DNA of 64,000 nucleotides from Paenibacillus sp. KS-LC4 (lineage in GTDB: Bacteria; Bacillota; Bacilli; Paenibacillales; Paenibacillaceae), in assembly GCF_036894955.1 (NCBI RefSeq), contig NZ_CP145905.1, positions 1,557,501-1,621,500 of the forward strand, in the 5' to 3' direction. Shown here piece by piece: positions 1 through 7,423 of this stretch. The notes under the pieces are model-generated. The model ran no database searches. It was not told the origin of the DNA and worked only from the letters and a program-made list of their open reading frames with translations. Each line of letters opens with the position of its first letter. Within the stretch, counting starts at the first letter, position 1. The position numbers and the translations under genes are program-made.

Positions 1-205
1 CAAGCAGTGCGCGCTCAATTCCCGCTTTAAGCGTAATTGTGGAGCTCGGGCAGCTGCCACATGCTCCCATCAGGCGAAGCTTAATGATACCGCCCTCAAC
101 GTCTACGAGTTCGACATCTCCTCCGTCGCGCTGCAGGAACGGACGCAATTTATCCAGTACGTCCAATACTTCATCGTACATTGTGCTTTGTGCTTGTTCA
201 CTCAT
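1..205 (-). CDS. NifU-like Fe-S scaffold protein (C-terminus off the window)
   Basis: Reverse-strand reading gives a protein starting [14 protein letters not shown], then a NifU C-terminal-type domain with the phrase [18 protein letters not shown] and the cluster-binding CGSC (CxxC) motif near residue 51. The family carries or transfers Fe-S clusters to target proteins in the cytoplasm; B. subtilis YutI is the close relative I have in mind. The ATG at 203-205 follows a good ribosome-binding site (AGGAG). The stop codon lies beyond base 1, so the gene is partial. Its neighbours (YuzB, an NDH-2-like enzyme, an ErpA-like protein) match the yut region of B. subtilis. Confidence 0.85.
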   Translation of the reverse strand, partial: MSEQAQSTMYDEVLDVLDKLRPFLQRDGGDVELVDVEGGIIKLRLMGACGSCPSSTITLKAGIERALL

Positions 206-290
206 TGCAATCATCTCCTTTCTGTCTTATTATAGTACAAAGTCGTGCAATTGAAAATGGATACCTACAGCAAGGTAAGGTGTAAAGCTT

Positions 291-563
291 ATGTTTAAGA
301 CAATGATTGAATATTGTACAAGCAATGCCCACCATGGAACCGTGGACATTATGCAGAAATTCGAGCAAGAGGATCTCTACGAAATTACAGAATATGGCTG
401 TCTAGGCAACTGCGGCGAATGCTACTTAAAGCCCTTTGCCCTCGTCGAGGGGGAAATTGTCGCCGCCGATACCAGCGATGAATTATATGGAAAAATTTGC
501 GAAGCTATTATTCGTCAAGAGAACGATCGTGACGCACTGGACAAGCTGCTGGACGATCTTTAA
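291..563 (+). CDS. yuzB: YuzB family protein (DUF1450)
   Basis: A 90-residue protein with the family pattern of an N-terminal MIEYCTSN stretch and a cysteine cluster CLGNCGECY, which suggests a metal or Fe-S site by analogy with thioredoxin-like ferredoxins. The function of the YuzB/DUF1450 family is not established. It lies divergent from the NifU-like gene and convergent with the NDH-2-like gene, with which it overlaps by 4 bases at the stop codons. That placement next to NifU and YutJ-type genes is the same as in B. subtilis. Confidence 0.85.
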   Translation: MFKTMIEYCTSNAHHGTVDIMQKFEQEDLYEITEYGCLGNCGECYLKPFALVEGEIVAADTSDELYGKICEAIIRQENDRDALDKLLDDL

Positions 564-1627
564 CCGAAGTGGCGCTTGGATCGCCATAAAATGCCGCTTT
601 TTACGAGGCGTGGTACACGGCCCAAAAGCGGTGTGCCGCCCATAATGCCAAAGCCGCTCTTTTTCCCGAGCGAACCGAGAACGCCCTTGAGCTTGATTTT
701 GCCAAGCCGGGGCGTTTTGTCATGCCAAATGGCCTGCATGACTTCAGCAATTTGTTTGCCTTGTGCGCCAGCCGCCTGTCCGCTTGGGGAGAAGGGCAGT
801 GAAGCACAATCTCCGACGATGAATACGCCGCTGTGGGAAGGGAGCTGATGGTGCTCATTAATAATCAGCCTTCCTTGGTTATCCTTCGGCAAGTCCAGAC
901 GCTGTACAATTGGCACTGGCTGAATGCCTGCCGTCCATACCGTTACATCGCTTAGCAGCGCTTTGCTGGAGTTTTGATCGTGCAGGACGCCCTGTTCAAG
1001 CTTGCATAGGGAAACATTGCCGAGCATTTCAACCTCATGGCCTTTAAACCATTCCGCCACGAACAATTGCAGCTTGCCTGGAAAAGCTGACATGACGCCT
1101 GCACCACGGTCAATAATGCGAATATTCAAATCCGGACGGCTTTCACGCAGCTCAGCAGCTACTTCAACGCCGCTCAGTCCGCCGCCAACGATCGACACCT
1201 GTCCATAAGGCTTGACGTCATTAAGCTGTTGATACGTTTTTCGTGCGGCAGAAAACGTTTGAATGCTCGTAGAGAACGCTTCTGCCCCTTCAATGCCATG
1301 ATACTTATCCGTACAGCCAAGACCGATAACGAGCCAATCGTAGGAGATCGGGTCTTGGTGCTCCAAATAGACCAGCTTATTATCGAGGTCAAGATTGTCA
1401 ACCTCGCCATAAACCGTGCTCACGCGCGAGTCCGTCGGGAACTTGACGCGCAGCTCCAGATCGGACACTGTTCCGGCAGCGAGAGCATAATATTCTGTCT
1501 TCAGGCCCTGGAACGGCATGCGGTCAATTAGAACGATGGATACATCAAGCGGAATATGCTTCTCAATCAGTTCTTCAACAATAGCAAGGCCGCCATAGCC
1601 GCCACCTAAAATTACTAATTTTCTCAT
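560..1627 (-). CDS. yutJ: NAD(P)/FAD-dependent oxidoreductase, NDH-2-like (YutJ type)
   Basis: A 355-residue flavoprotein with an N-terminal FAD-binding Rossmann motif (GGGYGG at residues 8-13), a second NAD(P)-binding motif (VGGGLSGVE, about residue 147) and the C-terminal FAD-contact phrase VGDC. This is the two-dinucleotide-fold layout of type II NADH dehydrogenases, which pass electrons from NADH to quinone at the membrane face. It lacks an obvious long C-terminal amphipathic anchor, so the electron acceptor is uncertain. The ATG is preceded by a GAGGCG site. A second NDH-2 homologue is present at 51716. Assignment to the YutJ subgroup rests on the neighbouring yuzB and yutI-like genes. 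Confidence 0.8.
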   Translation of the reverse strand: MRKLVILGGGYGGLAIVEELIEKHIPLDVSIVLIDRMPFQGLKTEYYALAAGTVSDLELRVKFPTDSRVSTVYGEVDNLDLDNKLVYLEHQDPISYDWLVIGLGCTDKYHGIEGAEAFSTSIQTFSAARKTYQQLNDVKPYGQVSIVGGGLSGVEVAAELRESRPDLNIRIIDRGAGVMSAFPGKLQLFVAEWFKGHEVEMLGNVSLCKLEQGVLHDQNSSKALLSDVTVWTAGIQPVPIVQRLDLPKDNQGRLIINEHHQLPSHSGVFIVGDCASLPFSPSGQAAGAQGKQIAEVMQAIWHDKTPRLGKIKLKGVLGSLGKKSGFGIMGGTPLLGRVPRLVKSGILWRSKRHFG

Positions 1628-1752
1628 TTACGCCTCAACCCCGCATTATTATTAATCTGATCTATCGTGGATGCTGCAAGGGTGTGCATGTAAACCGGAA
1701 GCAAGTCCTGCGCTATGCATACACGCCTTAATATATGTGATTGGTTAGATCA

Positions 1753-2856
1753 TTACTCATAAATCTTAACTTCGTTGTAGAAGGTGTCACGTTCAACTGG
1801 AACGCGTCCTGCACCTTTAATAAGCCAAATTAAATCCTCACGAGTAATGCCTTCTGGCGTAAGTGCGCCTGCGGCGTGACTAATACGCTCCTTCACGATG
1901 GTGCCATGAGCATCAGAGGCTCCCATTGTCAGGGCGACTTGCGTCAGCTGTGTGCCAATATTAATGAAATAAGCTTTAATATGCTGGAAGTTATCGAGCA
2001 TGAGGCGGCTAATCGCGATCGTCTTTAAATCCTCGAAAGCGGAGTTGCGGCGTCTAATGCCTGCTTTAGGATTTATCGGCTGCATCGACAAAGGAATGAA
2101 GACCAAGAAGCCGTTTGTTTCATCTTGCAGCTCACGAATTTGCATCATATGTCTTACGCGATCCTCTTTGCTCTCAATGGAGCCGTACAGCATCGTTGTA
2201 TGAGTTTTTAGGCCAAGGTTATGCGCCGTGCGGTGAACATCAAGATACTGTGACACATCGGCTTTCGTTACGCGCATTTTTTTGCGATATTGATCCGACA
2301 AAATTTCGGCGCCGCCGCCGGTCAGTGATTTCAGTCCTGCATTCATCAGTTCTTGCAGCACTTCTTTGTACGTCAAACCACTAATCCGTGAGAAAAAATC
2401 AATTTCAGCTGCCGTATAAGCCTTCAGCGTGACATCGGGATATTTCTCATGCAAGGCTTTCAGGGAATCGACATAATATTGGAAAGGCACATGCTGGTTG
2501 TGGCCGCCAACAATATGGAATTCGCGTACGCCCGGATGAATATGCTGTTCGACGTATTCGATCATTTGCTCTCCGGTTAGCGTATAGGAGCCAGGCTCGC
2601 CTTCATCCTTACGGAAGTTGCAAAATGCGCAGTGCGCTTCGCATACATTCGTGAAATAAAGGCTCATATTTTCAATAAAATAAACCTTATTGCCATTTTT
2701 GCGTAGGTTTGCTTCGTTCGCGAGCTGGCCAATCGTCAGCAAATCATCTGACTCATACAGAAATACGCCATCCTCGAGTGTCAGTCTTTGCCCGTTTCGA
2801 ACCTTCTCAATAATTTCCTGCATACGCTTCTGTTCTGTAGGTACCGCGATAAACAT
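1753..2856 (-). CDS. mqnE: Aminofutalosine synthase MqnE (radical SAM)
   Basis: A 367-residue radical SAM enzyme with the cluster motif CEAHCAFCNF (CxxxCxxC) about 60 residues in, and the family phrases HIVGGHNQHVPF and MLYGSIES. MqnE joins 3-(1-carboxyvinyloxy)benzoate with SAM to make aminofutalosine in the futalosine route to menaquinone. I chose the ATG at 2854-2856 because an AAGGAGGATG site sits just upstream; a TTG 18 bases further out would put that site inside the coding region. No other mqn gene is in this window. Confidence 0.93.
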   Translation of the reverse strand: MFIAVPTEQKRMQEIIEKVRNGQRLTLEDGVFLYESDDLLTIGQLANEANLRKNGNKVYFIENMSLYFTNVCEAHCAFCNFRKDEGEPGSYTLTGEQMIEYVEQHIHPGVREFHIVGGHNQHVPFQYYVDSLKALHEKYPDVTLKAYTAAEIDFFSRISGLTYKEVLQELMNAGLKSLTGGGAEILSDQYRKKMRVTKADVSQYLDVHRTAHNLGLKTHTTMLYGSIESKEDRVRHMMQIRELQDETNGFLVFIPLSMQPINPKAGIRRRNSAFEDLKTIAISRLMLDNFQHIKAYFINIGTQLTQVALTMGASDAHGTIVKERISHAAGALTPEGITREDLIWLIKGAGRVPVERDTFYNEVKIYE

Positions 2857-3123
2857 ATCGGCATCCTCCTTCAATTTTTCCGAGTAATGTTGCTATTAAA
2901 AAGACATAAAAGCCGGCGAATGCGATCGTCAGCTCAATCGGGTCAACCTCAGATAAGGACATCACTGTCGGTACTGATTGGGCTAATTGTGAAAAAAATA
3001 ACTTGCTGATCCGATTTAGTTTGAAAAATAGCACCTTGAGATGACATTATTATAAACCTCTATGGTTGCAGCGGCAACTATTAAGTCATAGCTTTGCCAT
3101 AAATGGAAGTGGGCAAAGCACGC
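2857..3123. other. Gap between mqnE and the ErpA-like gene
   Basis: This is the larger part of a 343-base divergent gap. A weak reverse ORF (about 75 codons, running into mqnE) can be read here and contains a hydrophobic stretch, but it has no clear start signal and I do not call it. The ErpA-like promoter lies at the right end of the gap. Confidence 0.4.
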
Positions 3124-3152
3124 TTGAGCTGTTTCATAAAGAGGAGTATACT
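3124..3152 (+). promoter_or_regulatory. Sigma-A type promoter of the ErpA-like gene
   Basis: TTGAGC (3124-3129) and TATACT (3147-3152) are separated by 17 bases and lie about 50 bases upstream of the ErpA-like start codon. This is a good match to the housekeeping consensus. Confidence 0.6.
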
Positions 3153-3199
3153 AGATATATAAGCATGAATTAGAATCGTATTTTGCAGGGAGGTCATGA

Positions 3200-3565
3200 A
3201 TGATGATCACAATCAGTGAATCGGCAACTGATAAAATAAAAGAAATGCTGGAATCGGAGGGAACTCCGGATATGTTCCTGCGCATCGGCGTGAAGGAAGG
3301 CGGCTGCAGCGGCTTCTCCTACAGCATGGGATTTGATGATGAGCAGTCCGTGGACGATAAGGAAATGGATATGACGGGACTGAAAGTCGTCGTTGATCAA
3401 AGCAGCCTGCGCTATCTGAACGGGCTGGAGATCGACTGGAAGGAATCCGCTATGGGCGGAGGTTTTACAATCGAGAATCCGAATGCGAGCGCTACATGCG
3501 GCTGTGGAAGCAGCTTCCGCACGGCGACGGACGCGGGCAAGCCTGCTGAAGCTGGCGAGTGCTAA
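3200..3565 (+). CDS. erpA: HesB/IscA-type Fe-S cluster insertion protein
   Basis: A 121-residue A-type carrier. It begins ITISESATDKIKEML, has the first conserved cysteine in GGCSGFSY (about residue 37) and the C-terminal CGCGSSF motif, which together form the cluster-binding site of IscA/ErpA/YutM proteins. These proteins deliver Fe-S clusters to apo-enzymes. A GGGAGGTCATGA site precedes the start; a GTG/ATG choice of one or two codons is open. It is followed by a strong terminator and is probably transcribed alone from the promoter at 3124. Confidence 0.9.
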   Translation: MMITISESATDKIKEMLESEGTPDMFLRIGVKEGGCSGFSYSMGFDDEQSVDDKEMDMTGLKVVVDQSSLRYLNGLEIDWKESAMGGGFTIENPNASATCGCGSSFRTATDAGKPAEAGEC

Positions 3566-3589
3566 GGTATTAATACGAGGGTTGCTGAT

Positions 3590-3642
3590 AAAGACCTCTT
3601 ATGATGGTAGTTAAGTGCTTCTACCATACGTAAGGGGTCTTT
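3590..3642 (+). terminator. Rho-independent terminator after the ErpA-like gene
   Basis: Outer arms AAAGACCTCTTA and TAAGGGGTCTTT, with a nested TGGTAG/CTACCA stem, form a long hairpin ending in a short T run. Confidence 0.8.
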
Positions 3643-3871
3643 ATTGTGGTATTGAACAACCACAAGCGAGTTTCCGACATGAACGGCTGCAAAATGCTAA
3701 AAACCCATAACAGGAAACTGTCCCTATATTTATAGGAGTTATGTTCGTGCTATCGGTTGTTGCGCTAATTTTATGTGAAAAATTTCTGCCTTCTTGTGAC
3801 AATATCTGTATGCGAAGCCGATAACATAGATAAGGGACGAAATTAAACTTTTGTAAGATGGGGACGAGGCT
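3643..3871. other. Upstream region of the kinase gene
   Basis: No gene is seen here. The stretch is AT-rich, and I found no convincing -35/-10 pair for the kinase. Confidence 0.4.
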
Positions 3872-4786
3872 ATGGAGCAGCAAAAAACAACGGAGGCATT
3901 AGCTCGCAATACGCGAATTGGCGACGTATATCAGGTGAAGCAGGTCATTCATCAAAGCGAGCTTTCGATTGTGTATAAAGCGCGGCAGACGGCCACAGGA
4001 GAGCTGAAGCTAATCAAGGAGTTTTTTCCGCAACAGCTGGCGAGGAGAAAAGCGGATCATTTAACGGTAGGCTATGGTCCGGCCTTTGCTGAGAAATTTC
4101 GCGAGCTGCTTTGCGTCTTTGCTCAGGAAGCTATTCTATTAAAAAAGCTCGATCATCCGCAAATTGTAGCCTACACGGACTATATAGAAGCTCATGGAAC
4201 AGCGTATTTAGTTACGGAGTTTTGCCGTGGGCTAACCTTGGAGCAATATTTACAGCAGGAGGATGTCTCCTTATCACAGTCAGAGCTGCTGAGGATTGCT
4301 GGAGGAATAGTGGGCGCGCTGAAATATGTGCATGATCAGGGCATCATACACCGCGATGTGAAGCCGGGCAACATTATGATTGACGAAGGCAGCGGGGTGA
4401 AGCTGATTGATTTTGGCTCAGCGATTCCTTATGGGAATGCTGGGAAGCAGCTTATTTTTACTTCAAGCGGCTATTCGCCGTTGGAGTTTTATTCGGAAAC
4501 GTCGCGGCAGGAGCCCGTATCTGATATTTATAGTCTAGCGGCTACACTCTATTATATTTTTGCGGGGAAAGCGCCGCTTGATGTACGGCAGCGTTTGTTT
4601 GAAGATAATCTGGCCGCGGTAAGATCGTATAACCATCGCCGCATTAGCGTTCCATTCGAGAAGCTTATCCATTGGGGACTTGCGATGTCACCGGAAAAAA
4701 GATGCCGCTCTCTCGGCTGGTTCGCTGTGGCTCTTCGCTGGGAAGGCTTAATAACCGCTGGCAGAAAGCGTGTGAGGCAGCTGTAG
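3872..4786 (+). CDS. Ser/Thr protein kinase (PpkA-like, type VI-associated)
   Basis: A 304-residue cytoplasmic kinase. Visible landmarks are the ATP-binding lysine K49 in IKEFFP, the helix-C glutamate in FAQEAILLKKL, the catalytic loop HRDVKPGN (H160, D162) and DFG (D180). The glycine-rich loop is degenerate (VIHQSELSIVY). The KEFFP phrase is typical of bacterial kinases found with VWA, FHA and PP2C genes. There is no membrane segment or fused sensor, unlike PknB. It faces a VWA gene and precedes a sheath/tube operon carrying FHA and PP2C proteins. I therefore infer that it phosphorylates an FHA-recognised component to switch the injection apparatus on. Confidence 0.85.
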   Translation: MEQQKTTEALARNTRIGDVYQVKQVIHQSELSIVYKARQTATGELKLIKEFFPQQLARRKADHLTVGYGPAFAEKFRELLCVFAQEAILLKKLDHPQIVAYTDYIEAHGTAYLVTEFCRGLTLEQYLQQEDVSLSQSELLRIAGGIVGALKYVHDQGIIHRDVKPGNIMIDEGSGVKLIDFGSAIPYGNAGKQLIFTSSGYSPLEFYSETSRQEPVSDIYSLAATLYYIFAGKAPLDVRQRLFEDNLAAVRSYNHRRISVPFEKLIHWGLAMSPEKRCRSLGWFAVALRWEGLITAGRKRVRQL

Positions 4787-4850
4787 TGGACAAAAAAGCA
4801 TCGTTTCTTCTATTAGAAATAAAGAGTATAATTTGCAAAGCAGAAGCACG

Positions 4851-4893
4851 AAGAAGCGTCTAAGACAACATATCGACTTAGGCGCTTCTTTCG
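4851..4893 (+). terminator. Terminator between the kinase and VWA genes
   Basis: A 14-base perfect stem (AAGAAGCGTCTAAG with CTTAGGCGCTTCTT, one G-T pair) around a 12-base loop. It lies between convergent genes and may serve the plus strand; the reverse direction also shows a T-rich flank. Confidence 0.7.
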
Positions 4894-4956
4894 TGCAAGC
4901 ATCGGTATATCATTATGCTTAATTATTAGCTTTATATAAGAGCCCCATTCTCAAGC

Positions 4957-6999
4957 TCAATCCGGCCGTGTAAAAATATTCGTATTCGCCTTAATTGGCT
5001 TATAGCGCAGCTCGATCTCCGTAATACCATCCTCGAACGTAATATACAGCTTGTCGCCATATTGCAGCGGCTCTTTGCGATCGTTGCGCAGCGCGGTTTT
5101 GCCGCGAACAAGTGTACAGCGCGAAGTGTGCTTCACGAATAACGCCCCTTTTTTTCCTGCATAGAAGGTAATCGCAGCTGCTTCGGGCAGCGGCTCATTA
5201 ATATCAAGAGAATGGAACAGCTGTTGCAGCGTAATGGAATGCTGCGGGAACGAGGTCAACGGCCAATACGTTACCGGAATTTCATTGCCGCTCGCTGTAT
5301 TGAGGAAGAAGCCCTCAAGCCTGCCAGCAAACGGCGGCTTCGGACGCAACATGAAATAAAGCACCACTGCGACAATCACCAGAATTAGTACGCTAACTAT
5401 AATTTGAAGGTACAGCGTCCAGACGGACGTTACCTCCACTTTAATCGTTCGAACCAAGGAGCCGCCCTCTGTGTCGGTTGCTTCAATGACTAAGTCGGAC
5501 GTCCCCGTCTTGAGCGGTTCCAGCTGCAAAATACCATCTGCTGTAATCGCTGCATCGTAATGGTTAGAAGCAGTCGAGGACGCTAGCCTGAAGGTCAATG
5601 GATCATTATTCGGGTCCATGAACAGCGTGCTTAGCGCAATATCAGAGCCGCCATCCTCCTTGCTGAGCTTAATGCGGCCATCACCTGCCGCTACTGGAGG
5701 CAAATTATTAACGGTCAGTGCTCCGCCCGGCATCACGCGGTAGAAATCTGGTCCTTCCATTCGGATGCGCCAGCTGTAATTGCCCGAGATCGGGAAGCTA
5801 TAGCCCGCCTCCAGCTTATCCTCTGCCAAAGCCATCGGAATTTCCTCTGATTTTTTCGTATCCTTATTGGTAATCGTAAGCACTGCTTTCACCGTCGCAT
5901 AAAAATCAGCATCTGCCAGCGGCGAGCTGTCAGGATGGAACAGCTGTGTTTCGAACGGTGTAGGCTGGCCCTTTACAATCTCCTTATCCGAAGATAGCTT
6001 TGCTTCCCCATTCAGCTCGTAGTTTGCCAAAATATAAATTTTAACCAGGTCACCTGACACGCCGCGGAATTTCAAATTAAAGGTGCCCTTAAGCGGCGAC
6101 GTAATTTTTAAAATCGTATATTTGCTCGAATTATACATCCGAATATTGCTCGATTGATAAAAGAGCTGTGTCTCATTAATCGGTTTCTCCGAAATAAGAA
6201 TAATATTTGCCTCGCTCATGCTCCCGTTCGCAATCGTAACTGGAACCTCCTGCAAGCTGCCCTTTGCTGTCAAAGCGGCAACCGGAAGCAATATCGACTG
6301 CACCTGATCGGCATAAATCTGGTTGAAAATTTCCGGCAAATCCTCGGCGCTGCTCGTCATAAACGATTTGCCGCCCGTTTCCTTAGCGATGCGGGCTAGC
6401 TCGTCTTTATTAACGGTCCCGTCATGATTAAGCCCAATCGTATAAATCGGGAAACCATTCTTTTTCGCCAAATTGATAGCTGCTGTCACATCTTCCCCTG
6501 AATCCTGCACTGTACGGTTGCTGGAGTAAACACCGAGATCCGTAGCCCCGTCGGACAAAAGCACAACGTAGGCCTGGCTATCCTCCTTACGCTGCTCCGC
6601 GAGCATATTTGTCCCTTTGAGCAGACCAAGTCCAATGTCCGTGTAGCCTTTGCGCTTCAGCGACTCGATTGAGCTTTTCAAGCGGGTGCGCTTCTCCTTG
6701 ACCGACATATCCGTCAGTGCCTGGCTATCCACAATCGAATGATTATAAGCGACGTATCCGATGCGCGTACGCTCTGCCTCGCTCATATCCATCAGCATAT
6801 GGATAACCTCGGCGGATGTATTGCCAGGATCGGTTTCGGTCATGGAGTAGCTCGTATCCAGAACGAACATGGCATCAAATTGATTGGAGGGCGGAGCGGT
6901 CTCCGCGGCGGCAGCAGGTGGGATGGGAACAGAGAGACCGAGCGACAAAATACCTATGCATAAAAATAATAAAAAGTGTATAAATGGTTTTTTAGTCAT
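4957..6999 (-). CDS. Membrane-anchored von Willebrand factor A domain protein
   Basis: A 680-residue protein with an N-terminal signal peptide (hydrophobic residues 7-25, then a PAAAAETA cleavage-like end). A VWA domain follows, starting at about residue 42 with an intact MIDAS (DTSYS, D48-S50-S52). The middle part looks like Ig/cadherin-type beta domains (DPNNDPLTFRL). One membrane helix lies near residues 525-550, and a C-terminal cytoplasmic beta-rich domain of about 125 residues follows; its segment RGKTALRNDRKEPLQYGDKL resembles an FHA fold. The VWA part would face outside and the tail inside. Facing the kinase gene and divergent from the sheath operon, it may anchor or sense for the apparatus. 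No strong ribosome-binding site precedes the start. Confidence 0.8.
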   Translation of the reverse strand: MTKKPFIHFLLFLCIGILSLGLSVPIPPAAAAETAPPSNQFDAMFVLDTSYSMTETDPGNTSAEVIHMLMDMSEAERTRIGYVAYNHSIVDSQALTDMSVKEKRTRLKSSIESLKRKGYTDIGLGLLKGTNMLAEQRKEDSQAYVVLLSDGATDLGVYSSNRTVQDSGEDVTAAINLAKKNGFPIYTIGLNHDGTVNKDELARIAKETGGKSFMTSSAEDLPEIFNQIYADQVQSILLPVAALTAKGSLQEVPVTIANGSMSEANIILISEKPINETQLFYQSSNIRMYNSSKYTILKITSPLKGTFNLKFRGVSGDLVKIYILANYELNGEAKLSSDKEIVKGQPTPFETQLFHPDSSPLADADFYATVKAVLTITNKDTKKSEEIPMALAEDKLEAGYSFPISGNYSWRIRMEGPDFYRVMPGGALTVNNLPPVAAGDGRIKLSKEDGGSDIALSTLFMDPNNDPLTFRLASSTASNHYDAAITADGILQLEPLKTGTSDLVIEATDTEGGSLVRTIKVEVTSVWTLYLQIIVSVLILVIVAVVLYFMLRPKPPFAGRLEGFFLNTASGNEIPVTYWPLTSFPQHSITLQQLFHSLDINEPLPEAAAITFYAGKKGALFVKHTSRCTLVRGKTALRNDRKEPLQYGDKLYITFEDGITEIELRYKPIKANTNIFTRPD

Positions 7000-7253
7000 A
7001 ATAGTGTCTATAATCCCTTTCTTTCTAGTTATTTATTGGTTGAACAATGGATTGAATATGGAAGTAAAGCTCGGTGCGGAGACGGTTATAGGGCGGGCGG
7101 CTTATCCGGAAAAAGTGGCGATTTACATTGTTTAGGCATTACTCTAAGAATATTATCGGATAACGACTAAAAAATAGTAATAGATTTCATAAATTAGAGA
7201 CTTTAGTTCTATTTATTAATGTAAATAAGTATGAAAGTCCTAAATTGAATTTA
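7000..7253. other. Divergent intergenic region, VWA gene / sheath operon
   Basis: AT-rich non-coding DNA between the two divergent genes. I see no convincing gene. The probable promoter of the sheath operon is at its right end. Confidence 0.4.
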
Positions 7254-7283
7254 TTGACAAACAAGGATTGGAGTGTTTAGTAT
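7254..7283 (+). promoter_or_regulatory. Candidate promoter of the sheath/tube operon
   Basis: A perfect TTGACA (7254-7259) is followed after 18 bases by TAGTAT (7278-7283), 141 bases upstream of the sheath start codon. Confidence 0.55.
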
Positions 7284-7357
7284 TATTGGTGTAAAGTCTA
7301 ACTTTGTAATAATTTGTATGAAGAATGAGCCAATTGCAGGAAGGAGGGGCGCTATTT

Positions 7358-7405
7358 TTGCTGAAAAAGGTAGAATCACCACTGATTTTGCTAGCTTCCG
7401 CTTAA
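7358..7405 (+). other. Possible 15-residue leader peptide before the sheath gene
   Basis: A very strong ribosome-binding site (AAGGAGGGG, 7341-7349) is followed by a TTG that opens a 16-codon frame (MLKKVESPLILLASA, stop at 7403-7405). It ends 18 bases before the sheath ATG, which has only a weak site of its own. This could be a leader peptide giving coupled translation, or the site may simply act at a distance. Confidence 0.35.
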
Positions 7406-7423
7406 AATTATGCGCCATGCCTA

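Noticed and set aside
2807..3034. Reverse-strand 75-codon frame with a hydrophobic stretch, upstream of mqnE
   Set aside because: It runs into mqnE in another frame, covers the mqnE ribosome-binding site and has no start signal of its own.
6884..7135. Plus-strand frame across the VWA gene's 5' end, with an ETVIGRA phrase like an FHA start
   Set aside because: Mostly antisense to the VWA signal peptide, no ribosome-binding site, and only a few residues look FHA-like.
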